A stretch of DNA of 64,000 bases, from contig NZ_JAAAFX010000009.1 in assembly GCF_019352895.1 (NCBI RefSeq), positions 886,764-950,763 of the forward strand. Reading direction: 5' to 3'. The position numbers and the translations under genes were made by a program. The stretch comes from Variovorax boronicumulans (GTDB lineage Bacteria; Pseudomonadota; Gammaproteobacteria; Burkholderiales; Burkholderiaceae_C). This document shows positions 25,606-34,600 of this stretch, one piece after another. The stretch's first letter is position 1. Each line of letters opens with the position of its first letter. Below the pieces are notes generated by a model. The model worked only from the letters and a program-made list of their open reading frames with translations, was not told the DNA's origin and ran no database searches.

Positions 25606-25742
25606 TGTAGACGGGCAACCCGGGGCGGGCCCTACCATCCGCGCACAAATTAATTCAAGAAAGTTCCGGCGCCGGACCGCGGTCGGGCCAGGCGCTGCAT
25701 GCCGGAGGTGCGCGGCTCCGAATCAGGGCGAGAAGCCCGCGC

Positions 25743-26951
25743 TCAGCGCCCCACCACCAGCCACGGCCCCGCTGGCGTGGACGCGGCCGCCCCGGCCTTC
25801 GCCATCGGATCGGGCACCAGACGTACGGGGAGCACCTGCGGCAACGCGCGCACGAAGTTGTCCAGGTGCAGCGGATCGAAGGTGCCGGTCAGGCGCAAGG
25901 CGGCCACCGCCGGGTCCTGCACCCGCAAGGGCGTGGCGCCGTAGCGCTCGAATTCGGCCAGCGCCTGGTCGAGCGGCGTGTTGTCGAAACTCACGCGGTT
26001 GTTGCGCCAGGGCGCAATGCCCGCGGCCGGCACTGCGCTGATGGCGCCCAGGCCGCCGTGGGCGTCGCTGGCGATCTGCTCGCCGGCGGTCAGTTCCACC
26101 CGCTGGGTCGCCGATCCATCCGACGATGCCAAAGGATCGATCGGCTCGACCCGCACCCGGCCTTCTTCCACCGCCACCCGCACGTCGGGCTGGCCCGGCG
26201 TGCCCGCCGTGTAGCGCACGGAAAACCGCGTGCCGACGACGGTGATGCGCAACGGTCCGGCCAGCACCTCGAAGGGACGGCTGGCGTCGTGCGTGACCTG
26301 GAACACCGCTTGCCCCTCGGACAGGCGCACCTCGCGGCGCTGGCGGTACAGGCTCACATCGGTGTGGGTCAGCGTATCGAGCCGCATCAGCGAGCCATCG
26401 GGCAGTTGCACCTGGGTTTGCTGGCCGCGTGCGGTGGCGTGTGCCGCGCTGTAGAGGGGCTGGCGTTGCCAGACCTCCCAACCGCCGTAGCCACCGGCGA
26501 GCATCAGCACTACCAGTGCAGGCGCCGCCCAGCGGACCGGCCACGCAGGGGCACCTTGCGCAGGATCCCTGGCGCCCAGCAGCCATCCCGCCCACTGGCG
26601 CCGACCGCTGCGGCGGGCGGAAGAAGACCGGGGCGCAGGGAGCTCGGACGCGTGGAGGGTTCCTGGCGACGCAGCCACTGGCTCTTGCGCCGCCAGGGTC
26701 TGCAGATCCCTTGCAAGCTGCGCATTCAGCGCGGCCATGCCTGCGGCAGGCAGGCCGTCGAGCGTGTCCCAGCTGGCCTGCCACCGCGCATAGGCGGCCT
26801 GATGGGCCTCATCGCTCGCGAGCCACGACTGATGCTGCGCCTGCTCGTCGCGCGTCAGACCCCGTTGCTGGCGCACAAACCAGTCCAGCGCCTGCGCGTC
26901 CGGCAGTTCGGGCAGACAGGACGTGGGGGGCGGGGGCGACAGGTGGCTCAT
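25743..26951 (-). CDS. FecR-like anti-sigma/signal transducer
   Basis: FecR-type inner-membrane regulator, 402 residues, that links a loaded TonB receptor to its ECF sigma factor. The cytoplasmic N-terminal domain (DUF4880 type) shows AQALDWFVRQQRGLTRDEQ and WLASDEAHQAAYARWQ. One membrane helix follows near residue 150-170 (APALVVLMLAGGYGG), then the periplasmic FecR domain (ATARGQQTQVQLPDGSLMRL, LSEGQAVFQVTHDASRPFEV) and a C-terminal secretin-like DUF4974 domain (NTPLDQALAEFERYGATPLR) that would contact the receptor STN domain. The ATG at 26951 gives the family start. It lies between the sigma gene and the receptor gene, the normal FecI-FecR-FecA order. Confidence 0.9.
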   Translation of the reverse strand: MSHLSPPPPTSCLPELPDAQALDWFVRQQRGLTRDEQAQHQSWLASDEAHQAAYARWQASWDTLDGLPAAGMAALNAQLARDLQTLAAQEPVAASPGTLHASELPAPRSSSARRSGRRQWAGWLLGARDPAQGAPAWPVRWAAPALVVLMLAGGYGGWEVWQRQPLYSAAHATARGQQTQVQLPDGSLMRLDTLTHTDVSLYRQRREVRLSEGQAVFQVTHDASRPFEVLAGPLRITVVGTRFSVRYTAGTPGQPDVRVAVEEGRVRVEPIDPLASSDGSATQRVELTAGEQIASDAHGGLGAISAVPAAGIAPWRNNRVSFDNTPLDQALAEFERYGATPLRVQDPAVAALRLTGTFDPLHLDNFVRALPQVLPVRLVPDPMAKAGAAASTPAGPWLVVGR

Positions 26952-27033
26952 GGTGAAAAGGGCGCTCCTACCTCGGTAGACGAACGGGCAATGCTCAACC
27001 CTACCTCCGACACGTGAAAATAAAAGATCGCCT

Positions 27034-27612
27034 TCATGGCCTGGCCTCGGAGGAGTCCTCGTCCTGGCCGAGAGACGGCGTGCCGGCACGTGCGGTCAGC
27101 GTGCCTTCCTGCTGTTCCAGGCAGGCTCTGCAGGCCTGCAGACCCGTCCGGATGTGCTTTTCGACCATCTTGACCGAGACCCCCATCTGCTCGGCGACCT
27201 CGGCATGCGAGAGGCCCTCGAACTTGTGGAGCATGAAGGCCTGGCGGCAACGCACCGGCAGATCGCCGATGGTGGCCAGCAGCGCCTGCACGCTTTGCTG
27301 CGATGCGGCGGCCACCTCGGGCTCGAACGCCGCGGGCGCGACCAGCCGGCTCAGCGCATCGTCATCGCCGTCGACCTCCGGCAAGGATTCGCCATGGACG
27401 GCCCGGCGCACCTGGCTGTGGCGATGGCGATCGATCAACAGGTTGCGCGCGGTGCGGTAGAGCAGTGCGCGCGGATCGGTGATGTCCTCGCCGCTTTTCT
27501 GGGCGGCCAGCACCCGGGCGTAGCTCTCTTGCGCCAGGTCCGCAGCCGTGTGGTGGTCTTTGACCGAGCGCCCCAGAAAATGGAGCAGTTCGCGGTAGTA
27601 GCGGGTGAACAC
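27034..27612 (-). CDS. ECF sigma factor, FecI type
   Basis: A 192-residue extracytoplasmic-function sigma factor. Region 2 (YRELLHFLGRSVKDHHTAAD, ESYARVLAAQ, ALLYRTARNLLIDRHR) and region 4 (LPVRCRQAFMLHKFEGLSHA, VAEQMGVSVKMVEKHIRTGL) are complete. FecI-type sigma factors direct RNA polymerase to the promoter of the adjacent receptor when the receptor and FecR signal that ferric siderophore is bound. The start is a GTG at 27612. The C-terminus has a 25-residue extension beyond region 4. A candidate Fur box lies upstream at 27689-27703, so expression is probably iron-repressed. Confidence 0.92.
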   Translation of the reverse strand: MFTRYYRELLHFLGRSVKDHHTAADLAQESYARVLAAQKSGEDITDPRALLYRTARNLLIDRHRHSQVRRAVHGESLPEVDGDDDALSRLVAPAAFEPEVAAASQQSVQALLATIGDLPVRCRQAFMLHKFEGLSHAEVAEQMGVSVKMVEKHIRTGLQACRACLEQQEGTLTARAGTPSLGQDEDSSEARP

Positions 27613-27688
27613 GGGGCGAGACAGGGCAGGGCGCGGGGCCGTCAGGAAGGGGCACGCTCAGGGCGCACGACCGGTATTGTGTGTCAAA

Positions 27689-27703
27689 TGCTTATTGTTC
27701 TCA
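27689..27703 (-). promoter_or_regulatory. Candidate Fur box before the FecI-type sigma gene
   Basis: Read on the minus strand, TGAGAACAATAAGCA matches the 7-1-7 Fur consensus TGATAAT-N-ATTATCA at 10 of 14 positions. It lies 77 bp upstream of the sigma factor start, in the intergenic region shared with the divergent GFA gene, so it could act on either side. Confidence 0.45.
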
Positions 27704-27825
27704 TTGTGCTGGTGGATCTTCGAGGCCGACAGGCTGGCGCGGCGACCGCCGACTTGCGGTGGCCGTGCGATGCGGAGACAGTGCTTGCTTGGACCCGTTC
27801 AACCGCTTCGTCACGAGGACATCTC

Positions 27826-28422
27826 ATGCATCTCGAAGGTTCATGCCACTGCGGCAGCATCAGGTTCTCGGTCGAGTCGGCCGAGTGCGTCCCCTTCATG
27901 CGCTGCTATTGCTCGATCTGCAGGAAGACGGCGGGCACCGGCGGCTACGCGATCAACCTGGGCGCCGACCACCGCACGCTGAAGGTGCGCGGCAAGCGGC
28001 ACCTGCGGATCTACAAGGCCACAATCGTCGAGGGAGAGCATGTGCGACACAGCACCGGGCAGCGGCATTTCTGCGGCGTCTGTGGCAGCGCGCTCTGGAT
28101 GTGGGACCCGGCCTGGCCCGACCTGGTGCATCCGCACGCGGGTGCCATCGACACGCCGCTGCCGCAGCCACCCGCCAACGTGCATTCCTTGCTCGGGTCG
28201 AAGGCGTCGTGGGTTCGCGTGGAGGGTCTCGAGGGCGATCAGTGCTTTGTCGAATTTCCCGATTTCTCGCTCAAGGAGTGGCACCAGGAACGCGGGCTGG
28301 AGAGCCATGTCGAGCCGGCGGAAACGGCACGCAAACCGAAGAAACCGGCACGCACAACAGCGCCGGGCAAGACGGCGAAAGGGAAGCGGGCCGTCCCCAA
28401 GGCGGTGTCGAAAGTCGCCTAG
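27826..28422 (+). CDS. GFA/CENP-V-family protein with basic C-terminal tail
   Basis: A 198-residue protein of the GFA (glutathione-dependent formaldehyde-activating enzyme / CENP-V) family. The zinc-binding cysteines are clear: GSCHCGSIRF (residues 6-15), CYCSICRKTAGTGGY, and HFCGVCGSALW. Residues 1-150 are the normal domain. The last 35 residues (ARKPKKPARTTAPGKT and onward) are a Lys/Ala/Pro tail like that of histone H1-like proteins, an unusual addition. Family members bind zinc and some act on glutathione adducts, but most are uncharacterised. Start is the ATG at 27826. It is divergent from the sigma gene. Confidence 0.87.
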   Translation: MHLEGSCHCGSIRFSVESAECVPFMRCYCSICRKTAGTGGYAINLGADHRTLKVRGKRHLRIYKATIVEGEHVRHSTGQRHFCGVCGSALWMWDPAWPDLVHPHAGAIDTPLPQPPANVHSLLGSKASWVRVEGLEGDQCFVEFPDFSLKEWHQERGLESHVEPAETARKPKKPARTTAPGKTAKGKRAVPKAVSKVA

Positions 28423-28563
28423 CGCGACCTTGTCGTTCAAGCCTCTCGCCATTCAGGCGCGAAGGTCCCGGGCGAGCGGCCCTCGCGAGGGTTGCATGAA
28501 AGCATCCGGGCCATGCCAGCGCGCGCGCCATGAGGCTTCGGGCGCATTTTTCTTGGGCTCGGC

Positions 28564-28770
28564 CTAGGGCCACTTCTTGCGCAGCATGGCCCTGAGCACA
28601 AGATAGCCCGCCGCCCAGGCGGCCGCCGGATTCGCAAAAGGCTCGCTGAAACGTTGCGGTGTGTAGGTCAGGAGTTCGTCGGCGGACTCCTCCTCGTGCA
28701 GCAGGATCCAGTGAAACTCGCCGGCCTCCAGTTCCTTCACGGCCAATGCGCTGGAGATGCCCGATGCCAT
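28564..28770 (-). CDS. Small hypothetical protein, 68 residues
   Basis: A 68-residue acidic then basic protein: ALAVKELEAGEFHWILLHEE, ESADELLTYTPQRFSEPFAN and a C-terminal amphipathic or hydrophobic stretch (AAAWAAGYLVLRAMLRKKWP). No signal peptide or known motif. Good coding character and an ATG start support it, but I recognise no family. It lies between the GFA gene (convergent) and the VOC gene, on the same strand as the latter. Confidence 0.55.
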   Translation of the reverse strand: MASGISSALAVKELEAGEFHWILLHEEESADELLTYTPQRFSEPFANPAAAWAAGYLVLRAMLRKKWP

Positions 28771-28993
28771 TGCTGTCCTTTCCGAAAAGAACCCAGTCTG
28801 ACCTCCACGCCTTCAGTGCTCAAGGCAGATGTTCACACTTGTCAATTCATTCTCACAATTCCTCACATGGGTCTCGCAGATCGAGGATTCCGACACACAT
28901 CGCGCTCGACCAAGCCGGCCGCCGCAGGGCGGACGGCAGGGCGCCCGGGTCGCCTCGCGATGGGTTGGGATCGCGCATCGGGCCCAGGCGCCC

Positions 28994-29473
28994 TCAGACC
29001 TTGAGCGCCGCCTCGATCGCAGCGATGTCGATCTTTCCCATGGTCATCATGGCGTCGAAGGCGCGCTTGGACGCCGCGCGATCCGGATGGGCGAGCGATG
29101 CCGTGAGGATCCGCGGGGTGATCTGCCAGGACACGCCCCACCGGTCCTTGCACCAGCCGCAAGCGCTTGCCTGGCCGCCATTGCCGACGATGGCGTTCCA
29201 CAGACGGTCCGTCTCGGCCTGGTCGTCGGTCGCGATCTGGAAGGAGAAGGACTCGTTGTGCTTGAACTGCGGACCGCCGTTCAGTCCGATGCAGGGGATG
29301 CCGACGACGGTGAACGCCACGACAAGGACGTCGCCCTGCTGGCCGGCAGGATAGTCGCCCGGTGCGCGATGGACGGCCCCGACGGCGCTGTCGGGGAAGG
29401 TCCGGGCATAGAACTGGGCCGCCTCTACGGCGGTGCCCTCGTACCAAAGACAGATCGTGTTCTTGCCGGTCAT
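28994..29473 (-). CDS. VOC/PhnB-like protein (glyoxalase-fold)
   Basis: A 159-residue protein of the PhnB-like glyoxalase superfamily (annotated 3-demethylubiquinone-9 3-methyltransferase domain). The opening NTICLWYEGTAVEAAQFYAR is typical, followed by FTVVGIPCIGLNGGPQFKHN and SFSFQIATDDQAETDRLWNA. The GWCKDRWGVSWQITPRIL stretch is the second beta-alpha-beta module. Function is not known for this group; despite the name they are not proven methyltransferases. The ATG at 29473 is preceded by AGGAGA at a good distance, so I prefer it to the start 15 bp upstream. Confidence 0.85.
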   Translation of the reverse strand: MTGKNTICLWYEGTAVEAAQFYARTFPDSAVGAVHRAPGDYPAGQQGDVLVVAFTVVGIPCIGLNGGPQFKHNESFSFQIATDDQAETDRLWNAIVGNGGQASACGWCKDRWGVSWQITPRILTASLAHPDRAASKRAFDAMMTMGKIDIAAIEAALKV

Positions 29474-29847
29474 GGTGTCTCCTGACATGCAGTGAGCCGC
29501 ACGTTCGCAGCGGGCCCACAAGCTACTGCGCGCCCACGGGCCTGTCAACGTGCTCGTCGGCAACGATCCACCCTGCGGCATCACCGCGCGGCCGCCCGTT
29601 TTGTCGCAGCGCGATCCATGGCGATCGCATGGCGCGGAGGAGGGCGATCGGCCGAATCTCGAGGGTGCGGCGGGAGACAATCGAGGGCTTCGCCCGATCG
29701 CACCGAAAACCGGCGCGTCGCGCGCGAAACCGATCCAAGACGCCCCATCGAGGAACTGCACTTGCTGCAGCGCAACCCGCAGGGCGCCCCCGCTGATGTC
29801 GACGACTGAACTGGCCTCCAAGTGCCAGAGAGAACCGAGGTTTTGAT
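29474..29847. other. 374-bp gap, no supported gene
   Basis: Several open frames cross this region on both strands but all are Arg/Pro/Ala-rich, lack a ribosome binding site and change frame without homology I can recognise. The right end should hold the promoter of the nuclease gene; I see no clear -35/-10 pair. Confidence 0.4.
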
Positions 29848-30705
29848 TTGAGAACGAAGAGAGCTGCCCGGCGGCGTGGCGATGCCACGCGGCTCATGCG
29901 CAGAAGCATGCTTTGCGTGGTGTGTGCGGTGGTTGCCGCAATCCAGGTTCCGGGTTGCAGCCTGAACCCTTCGATGGCGCCCCCATCGACGGGTTCGGGC
30001 CCCATTGAAACGACCGCCCGCGCCAACACCCATTCACACGCTGCCATCGAAGGTTTTGCGCAGTGCCCGCAGCACTTTCCCGGCCACGCCCCGACAGTCG
30101 CGTGGCCAGGCCGGCAACGGGCCTTGTGCTTTGACGGCTTCGCAGCCCTCTACTCGGGCGAGAGCAAGACGCCTCTCTACACCGCCCAGAAGCTCACACG
30201 CGCCAGTGTCGAAGCCGCAAAGGGCATCCAGCGCGTGGATCGTTTCTACCCGGAAGCACGGCTTCCCGCGGCCGACCGCGCGCAGCTGGTCGACTACGTC
30301 GGCAGCGGCTACGACCGAGGCCATCTTTCGCCGGCCGGCGACATGCCCAGCGTCACGGCCAAGGCGCAGTCGTTCTCGTTGGCGAACATGGTCCCGCAGG
30401 CGCCCAAACTCAATCAGGGCGCCTGGAACCAGATCGAGCAATCGACGCGCAAGTACGCGGCACGCGCGACCGGTCCGGTCTTCGTGTTCACGGGGCCCAG
30501 CTTCGACCGACAGCCGGGCACGATCGGCCCCGGCAAGGTCTGGGTGCCGAGCCACACCTGGAAGGTGGTCTACAGCAGCGGGGATGGACGCGCATGGGCG
30601 TACTGGACCCTCAACCAAGGCGGAACGCACAGCCTGCAACCCATCAGCTACCGGGAGTTCGAGCAGCGCTCGGGCCTGGCGCTGCTGCCGGAGGCCGTGC
30701 ATTGA
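29848..30705 (+). CDS. Secreted DNA/RNA non-specific endonuclease (NUC1 type), probable lipoprotein
   Basis: A 285-residue beta-beta-alpha-Me nuclease of the Serratia nuclease/NUC1 family. The signature DRGH is present with catalytic His159 in YDRGHLSPAGDM and the metal-binding Asn189 in VPQAPKLNQGAW. The N-terminus has a basic stretch, a hydrophobic core and a candidate lipobox ending VPGC (Cys37), so it may be a lipoprotein facing the periplasm or the outside. I use the TTG at 29848 because GAGG precedes it at seven bases; the ATG at 29896 is an alternative that still keeps the signal. These enzymes degrade DNA and RNA; the role could be nutrient scavenging or defence. No immunity protein gene is adjacent. 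Confidence 0.85.
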   Translation: MRTKRAARRRGDATRLMRRSMLCVVCAVVAAIQVPGCSLNPSMAPPSTGSGPIETTARANTHSHAAIEGFAQCPQHFPGHAPTVAWPGRQRALCFDGFAALYSGESKTPLYTAQKLTRASVEAAKGIQRVDRFYPEARLPAADRAQLVDYVGSGYDRGHLSPAGDMPSVTAKAQSFSLANMVPQAPKLNQGAWNQIEQSTRKYAARATGPVFVFTGPSFDRQPGTIGPGKVWVPSHTWKVVYSSGDGRAWAYWTLNQGGTHSLQPISYREFEQRSGLALLPEAVH

Positions 30706-31089
30706 GTCGGACCCAGGGCTCGTGGAGATGCATCGCGTCGATAGGCGTGTGCATGCCTGTGCCGAGCCATTGCACGCACGATTTCACCCGGACGTGCCGG
30801 CGCCAAACATCTTGGTGCCCGCGGTCCGGCGAATCGCCTCGCCAGCGGCTCAGTGCACTGGACGCTCCCTGAGATGCGGTAAAGAAGGCGCCCCAAAGAA
30901 GAAGGCAGGGAGCGAGGGGCGCGGAACCAGCGCCTCAGATACGCATGTCATTTAACATAATATACATTGTATTATTCTTAACCAAACCCGACGACGCAGC
31001 GCCGAACACCGCATCCAGAGAGCTGCGGCAGTCATCCAGATGTCGCTCGCCGCCTTCATGCTCGCGCACTTTGAGGCCCTGTTTTCAGC
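30706..31089. other. 384-bp gap with an AT-rich patch, no supported gene
   Basis: The stretch between the nuclease gene and the broken TonB-domain gene has no coding region I can support. At about 30950-30982 it holds a short, very AT-rich patch (TTTAACATAATATACATTG then TATTATTC) that could be a promoter for the downstream gene, but no -35/-10 pair at 17 bp spacing is evident. Confidence 0.4.
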
Positions 31090-31409
31090 ATGCAAAGCTC
31101 GCGATGCGCCACCGTCCTGTTGACGGTGATCGCTGGCACCTCGACCGGATGCACCGCGGTTCCGGCGCCGCCCGTCGCCGCCTCGCCGTCGGTCTCCCGA
31201 ACGACCTCCGGTTGCTGGTCGGCCTCGACGGCAAGCCGCAGAAAGTCGAACTCCAATCGTCCAGCGGCTCGGAACGCTTCGACAAGGCATCGATCGATGC
31301 GGCCAACGGTTGGAGATACGTTCCAGGCAAACGCAACGGCGTGCCGGAACCGATGTGGCTGGAAGTGCCGGTCACGTTCCGGTCCGGTCCTGCGAGGAGC
31401 GCCCCTTAG
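31090..31409 (+). pseudogene. Frameshifted TonB C-terminal-domain lipoprotein
   Basis: The reading frame opening at the ATG at 31090 gives a lipoprotein signal, MQSSRCATVLLTVIAGTSTG then Cys21. From about 31200 that frame turns into Arg/Ser nonsense. In another frame the downstream sequence reads LLVGLDGKPQKVELQSSSGS, then ASIDAANGWRYVPGKRNGVP and PMWLEVPVTFR. That is the end of a TonB C-terminal domain as found in short energy-transducer-like proteins. The two parts are therefore separated by a frameshift, and a middle piece (the normal PxYPxxA region) seems to be missing. I call it a pseudogene with a deletion; a sequencing error could explain the shift but not the loss. Confidence 0.6.
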
Positions 31410-31610
31410 CGCGCCGCTGAGGCTTGTGAGGCCGGCGGGCGGCAAGCATCCCGCCGCGGCGGTGGAGGAACCCGGAGGGAAGCGACGCCGCCCTCTTTCA
31501 CCGGGCTGACGACCGCCCTCCTCCTTCGCTTCACGAAGCCGCGCTGACCCGGCATCGACCCGCCAGGCGCTTCGCGAGGCTCGGGCGGGCCGCCCCCGGT
31601 CCGCCCTGAC

Positions 31611-34600
31611 TCACCACTGGTAGCGCATCGACAAGCGCCCGGTCAGCGTCCGCGTGTGGCGGCCGAATTCGCCGAAGGCGTCCACGCCGAAGCTCAGGCC
31701 CGTCGGCAGCCGCAGTTCGGCCCGCAGCGACACCAGGCCCAGGTTGGACACGGGCTGGATGCCCGCGCCTCGGAAGCTGCCGCCCTGCAGCGTCTGGAAC
31801 GACGCGTCGACGTACGTCCGGTTGGCCCGGTCATGCGCCCACGCGGCCGAGGTGCGCACGGTCAGCGTCTTGCCGCCCTGCAGCGCGAAGCTCTGGTCCA
31901 GCGCCGCGCCCAGCTCGGTGCGCGTCAGGCTCACCGAACGCCGGTCGTAGTTCAGCGCCAGGTGCGGTGCCGAACGGCCGTTGGCCTGCTCGCCGTAGGC
32001 CGGCGTGACCATGTTCTGCAGCTGCAACGCGGCATAGGGCGTGACGCCGAAGGACGCGGTCTTGATCCGGTAGCCGGCCTCGGCGCGCGCGGCCAGGCTG
32101 TGGGCATCGAAGTCCGCGCCGTACGTCGCCTCGATCAGTTCCAGCGCACGCGTCGTCTTCATGCGATGCACCGAGTACGACACCGCAGCCGATGCATAGG
32201 CCGGGCCGAACGCGCGCGTCGCATAGGCACCCAGCTGCAGCGCGTTGTCGCGGCCGCTGAAGGCATTGGTCAGGTCGAAGTTGGCGACCGCCGTGCCCAG
32301 CGCGAAGCCAACGGTGGTGTCGGGCGTGACCTGGCGGTCGTGGCCGACGGCCAGGCCGTAGCTGCGCGCGGACAGCTCGGCGCCGGTGCTGCCGGAATCC
32401 ACTGTCGTCTTGCTGTTGTCGCCGTAGATCTCCGCCCAGGTGTTGCTGCGCTTGTCGGCCCAGTCGCCGGTGGCCGGGTCGGCCACGAGGGCCGCGCGGC
32501 TGTTGGCGACGTCGCTGCCGCGTTGCAGCAGCGTGCGGGTGAAGGCCGTGGTCAGCTGCGCGCCCACGTTGGTGACCGACGAGGCCGCGGCGCCGCTGAC
32601 GTTCCAATAGGCCTGGGCCAGGCGGTCGATGGTCGGCACCTCGACCAGCCGTGCCGTCAGCGCCTGGAAGTTCGGCAGGCCCAGGCTCTGGGCGCCGCCG
32701 ATCAGCGCGCCGATCCGGTGGCCGTCCGCGCCCAGCCCCTGCGGGCTGAAGTTGGCGGTGGACGACAGGCCGACCGTGCCGCCCTGCTGGCTGAGGGCGA
32801 AGGTCATGATGGCCGTGTGGCCCAGCGCCAGGCGCGAGACGTCGGCGCCGTTGGCGGCCCGCAGGAAGGAACCCAGCGACGCCGTGCCCGGTGCGATCAG
32901 CCCGCCGTTCACGAAGGCCGGCTTCAGCAGGCCCTGCAGCTGCGCCGTGCCGCTGACCTCGAAGGCGTCGACGGCCGCCTTGGCATGGTCGACGCGCAAC
33001 TCCAGCGTGCCGGAGCCCGACTGGTTCAGCGAGCCGGCGATGGCGGTGACGACATTCATCTCGCTCGCGCTCTTGAGCAGCCCGTCGTTCTGCAGCAGCC
33101 CGCCGGCCAGGTCGATCGACGAACCGGCCAGGATGGTGCCGCCGGCCTGGTTGTGCAGCAGGTTGTTGCCGCCCTGCGCCAGGCTGAAATTGCCCAGCAG
33201 CGTGCCGGTGTTCTTTACCAGCGTGTCGCCGGTCAGCGTGCGCACGGCCATGCCGGCCGCGCCGTCGATGGTCGAGACCTTGCCGCTGTTGTGCAGTTCG
33301 TTGGTCGGGCCCTCGAACTCCAGCGCCGCGCCGCCCGCGCCGCCGGTCACCGAAACACCCGAAGCGACGTTCACGATCGGGTCGGTCGAGGACATGGTCT
33401 TGACGGCCACCGCGCCCGCGCCCGTGGTCAAGACGTTGGCGTGCAGGTTGACCGTCACCAGCCCGCTGGTGCCGGACGTGCCGCCCAGGAAGGTCGTCGT
33501 GGTGCCGCTGGTCACGACGCCGCCGCCGCCGTGCACCGATTGCGCGACCACGCCGTGCGCGCCCGCGCCGGTGGTGGTGATGGGGGCGTTCACGTTCACC
33601 GTCACCGCGCCCCCGTTGCCGGTGCCGGCGCTCCAGGTGGACGTGAGCGCGTCACCGGTGGACAGGATCGCGCCGCCGCCGCCGCCCACGCTCTGCGCCA
33701 GGATGCCGAAGGCGTTGATGCCCGAGGTGGTGATGCTGCCGTTGCTGTCGACCAGCACCGCGCTCGCGTTCGAGCCCGCAGCCGAGCCGCCGAGCTTGGC
33801 GGTCGAGGTCGCATAGGCCAGGCCGCCGCCGCCGCCGATGCTCTGCGCCACGATGCCGACCGAGCCGTCGCCGTGGGTGAAGAGGCTCGCCGCGTTGGTC
33901 ACCGTCGTGGCCGAGGCGCTGCCCGGCGTCGTGCCGCTCAGCCGCACGTTGCTGACGCGGCTCAGGCTCACGCCGCCGCCGCTGCCGATGCTCTGCGCCA
34001 CGATGGCCGGCGACAGCGCGCCTTGCGTGCTCACGCTGCCGCTGGCCTTCGTCGAGACGGTGACGGCGCCGCCGGTGCCGCCGCTGCCCCCGGTGCCGCC
34101 CAGCCGCATGTCGCCGCTGAAGCCGTTGGCGCCGAGGCTCGCGCTCGAGGCCGAAGCCAGGCCGCCGCCGCCGCCCACGCTCTGCGCCAGCAGGCCGATG
34201 GACTGCAGGCCGCCGGTGCCGACCGCCTGCGCGCTGCTGATCGTGACCGTGCCGCCATTGCCGCCGCTGCCACCGGTGCCGCCCAGCGCACCGCCGATGC
34301 TGCTGTTGTAGCTGCCGCCGCCGCTCGACGTCGCTGCCAGGCTGGCCACGCCGCCGCCGCCGCCGATCGACTGGGCCACCACGCCGCTGGCATTGGCCCC
34401 CGAAGTGAACAGTGCCGCCGCCGTGCCGCTGAGGCTGCCGGGGTTCAGGTTCACCGACACCGCGCCGCCGTAGCCGCCGACGCCGCCGGCCCCGCCCAGG
34501 CTCAGGGATGCGCTCAGCGCCTGGTTGCTGGTGCTGCTGGCGCTCGCGATGCTGCTGCCGCTCGCGCCGCCGCCGCCACCGACCGACTGCGCCAGGATGC

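Noticed and set aside
29523..30047. 174-codon minus-strand frame covering the nuclease promoter region
   Set aside because: It is Arg/Ala/Pro-rich, antisense to the nuclease start, and has no ribosome binding site or recognisable motif.
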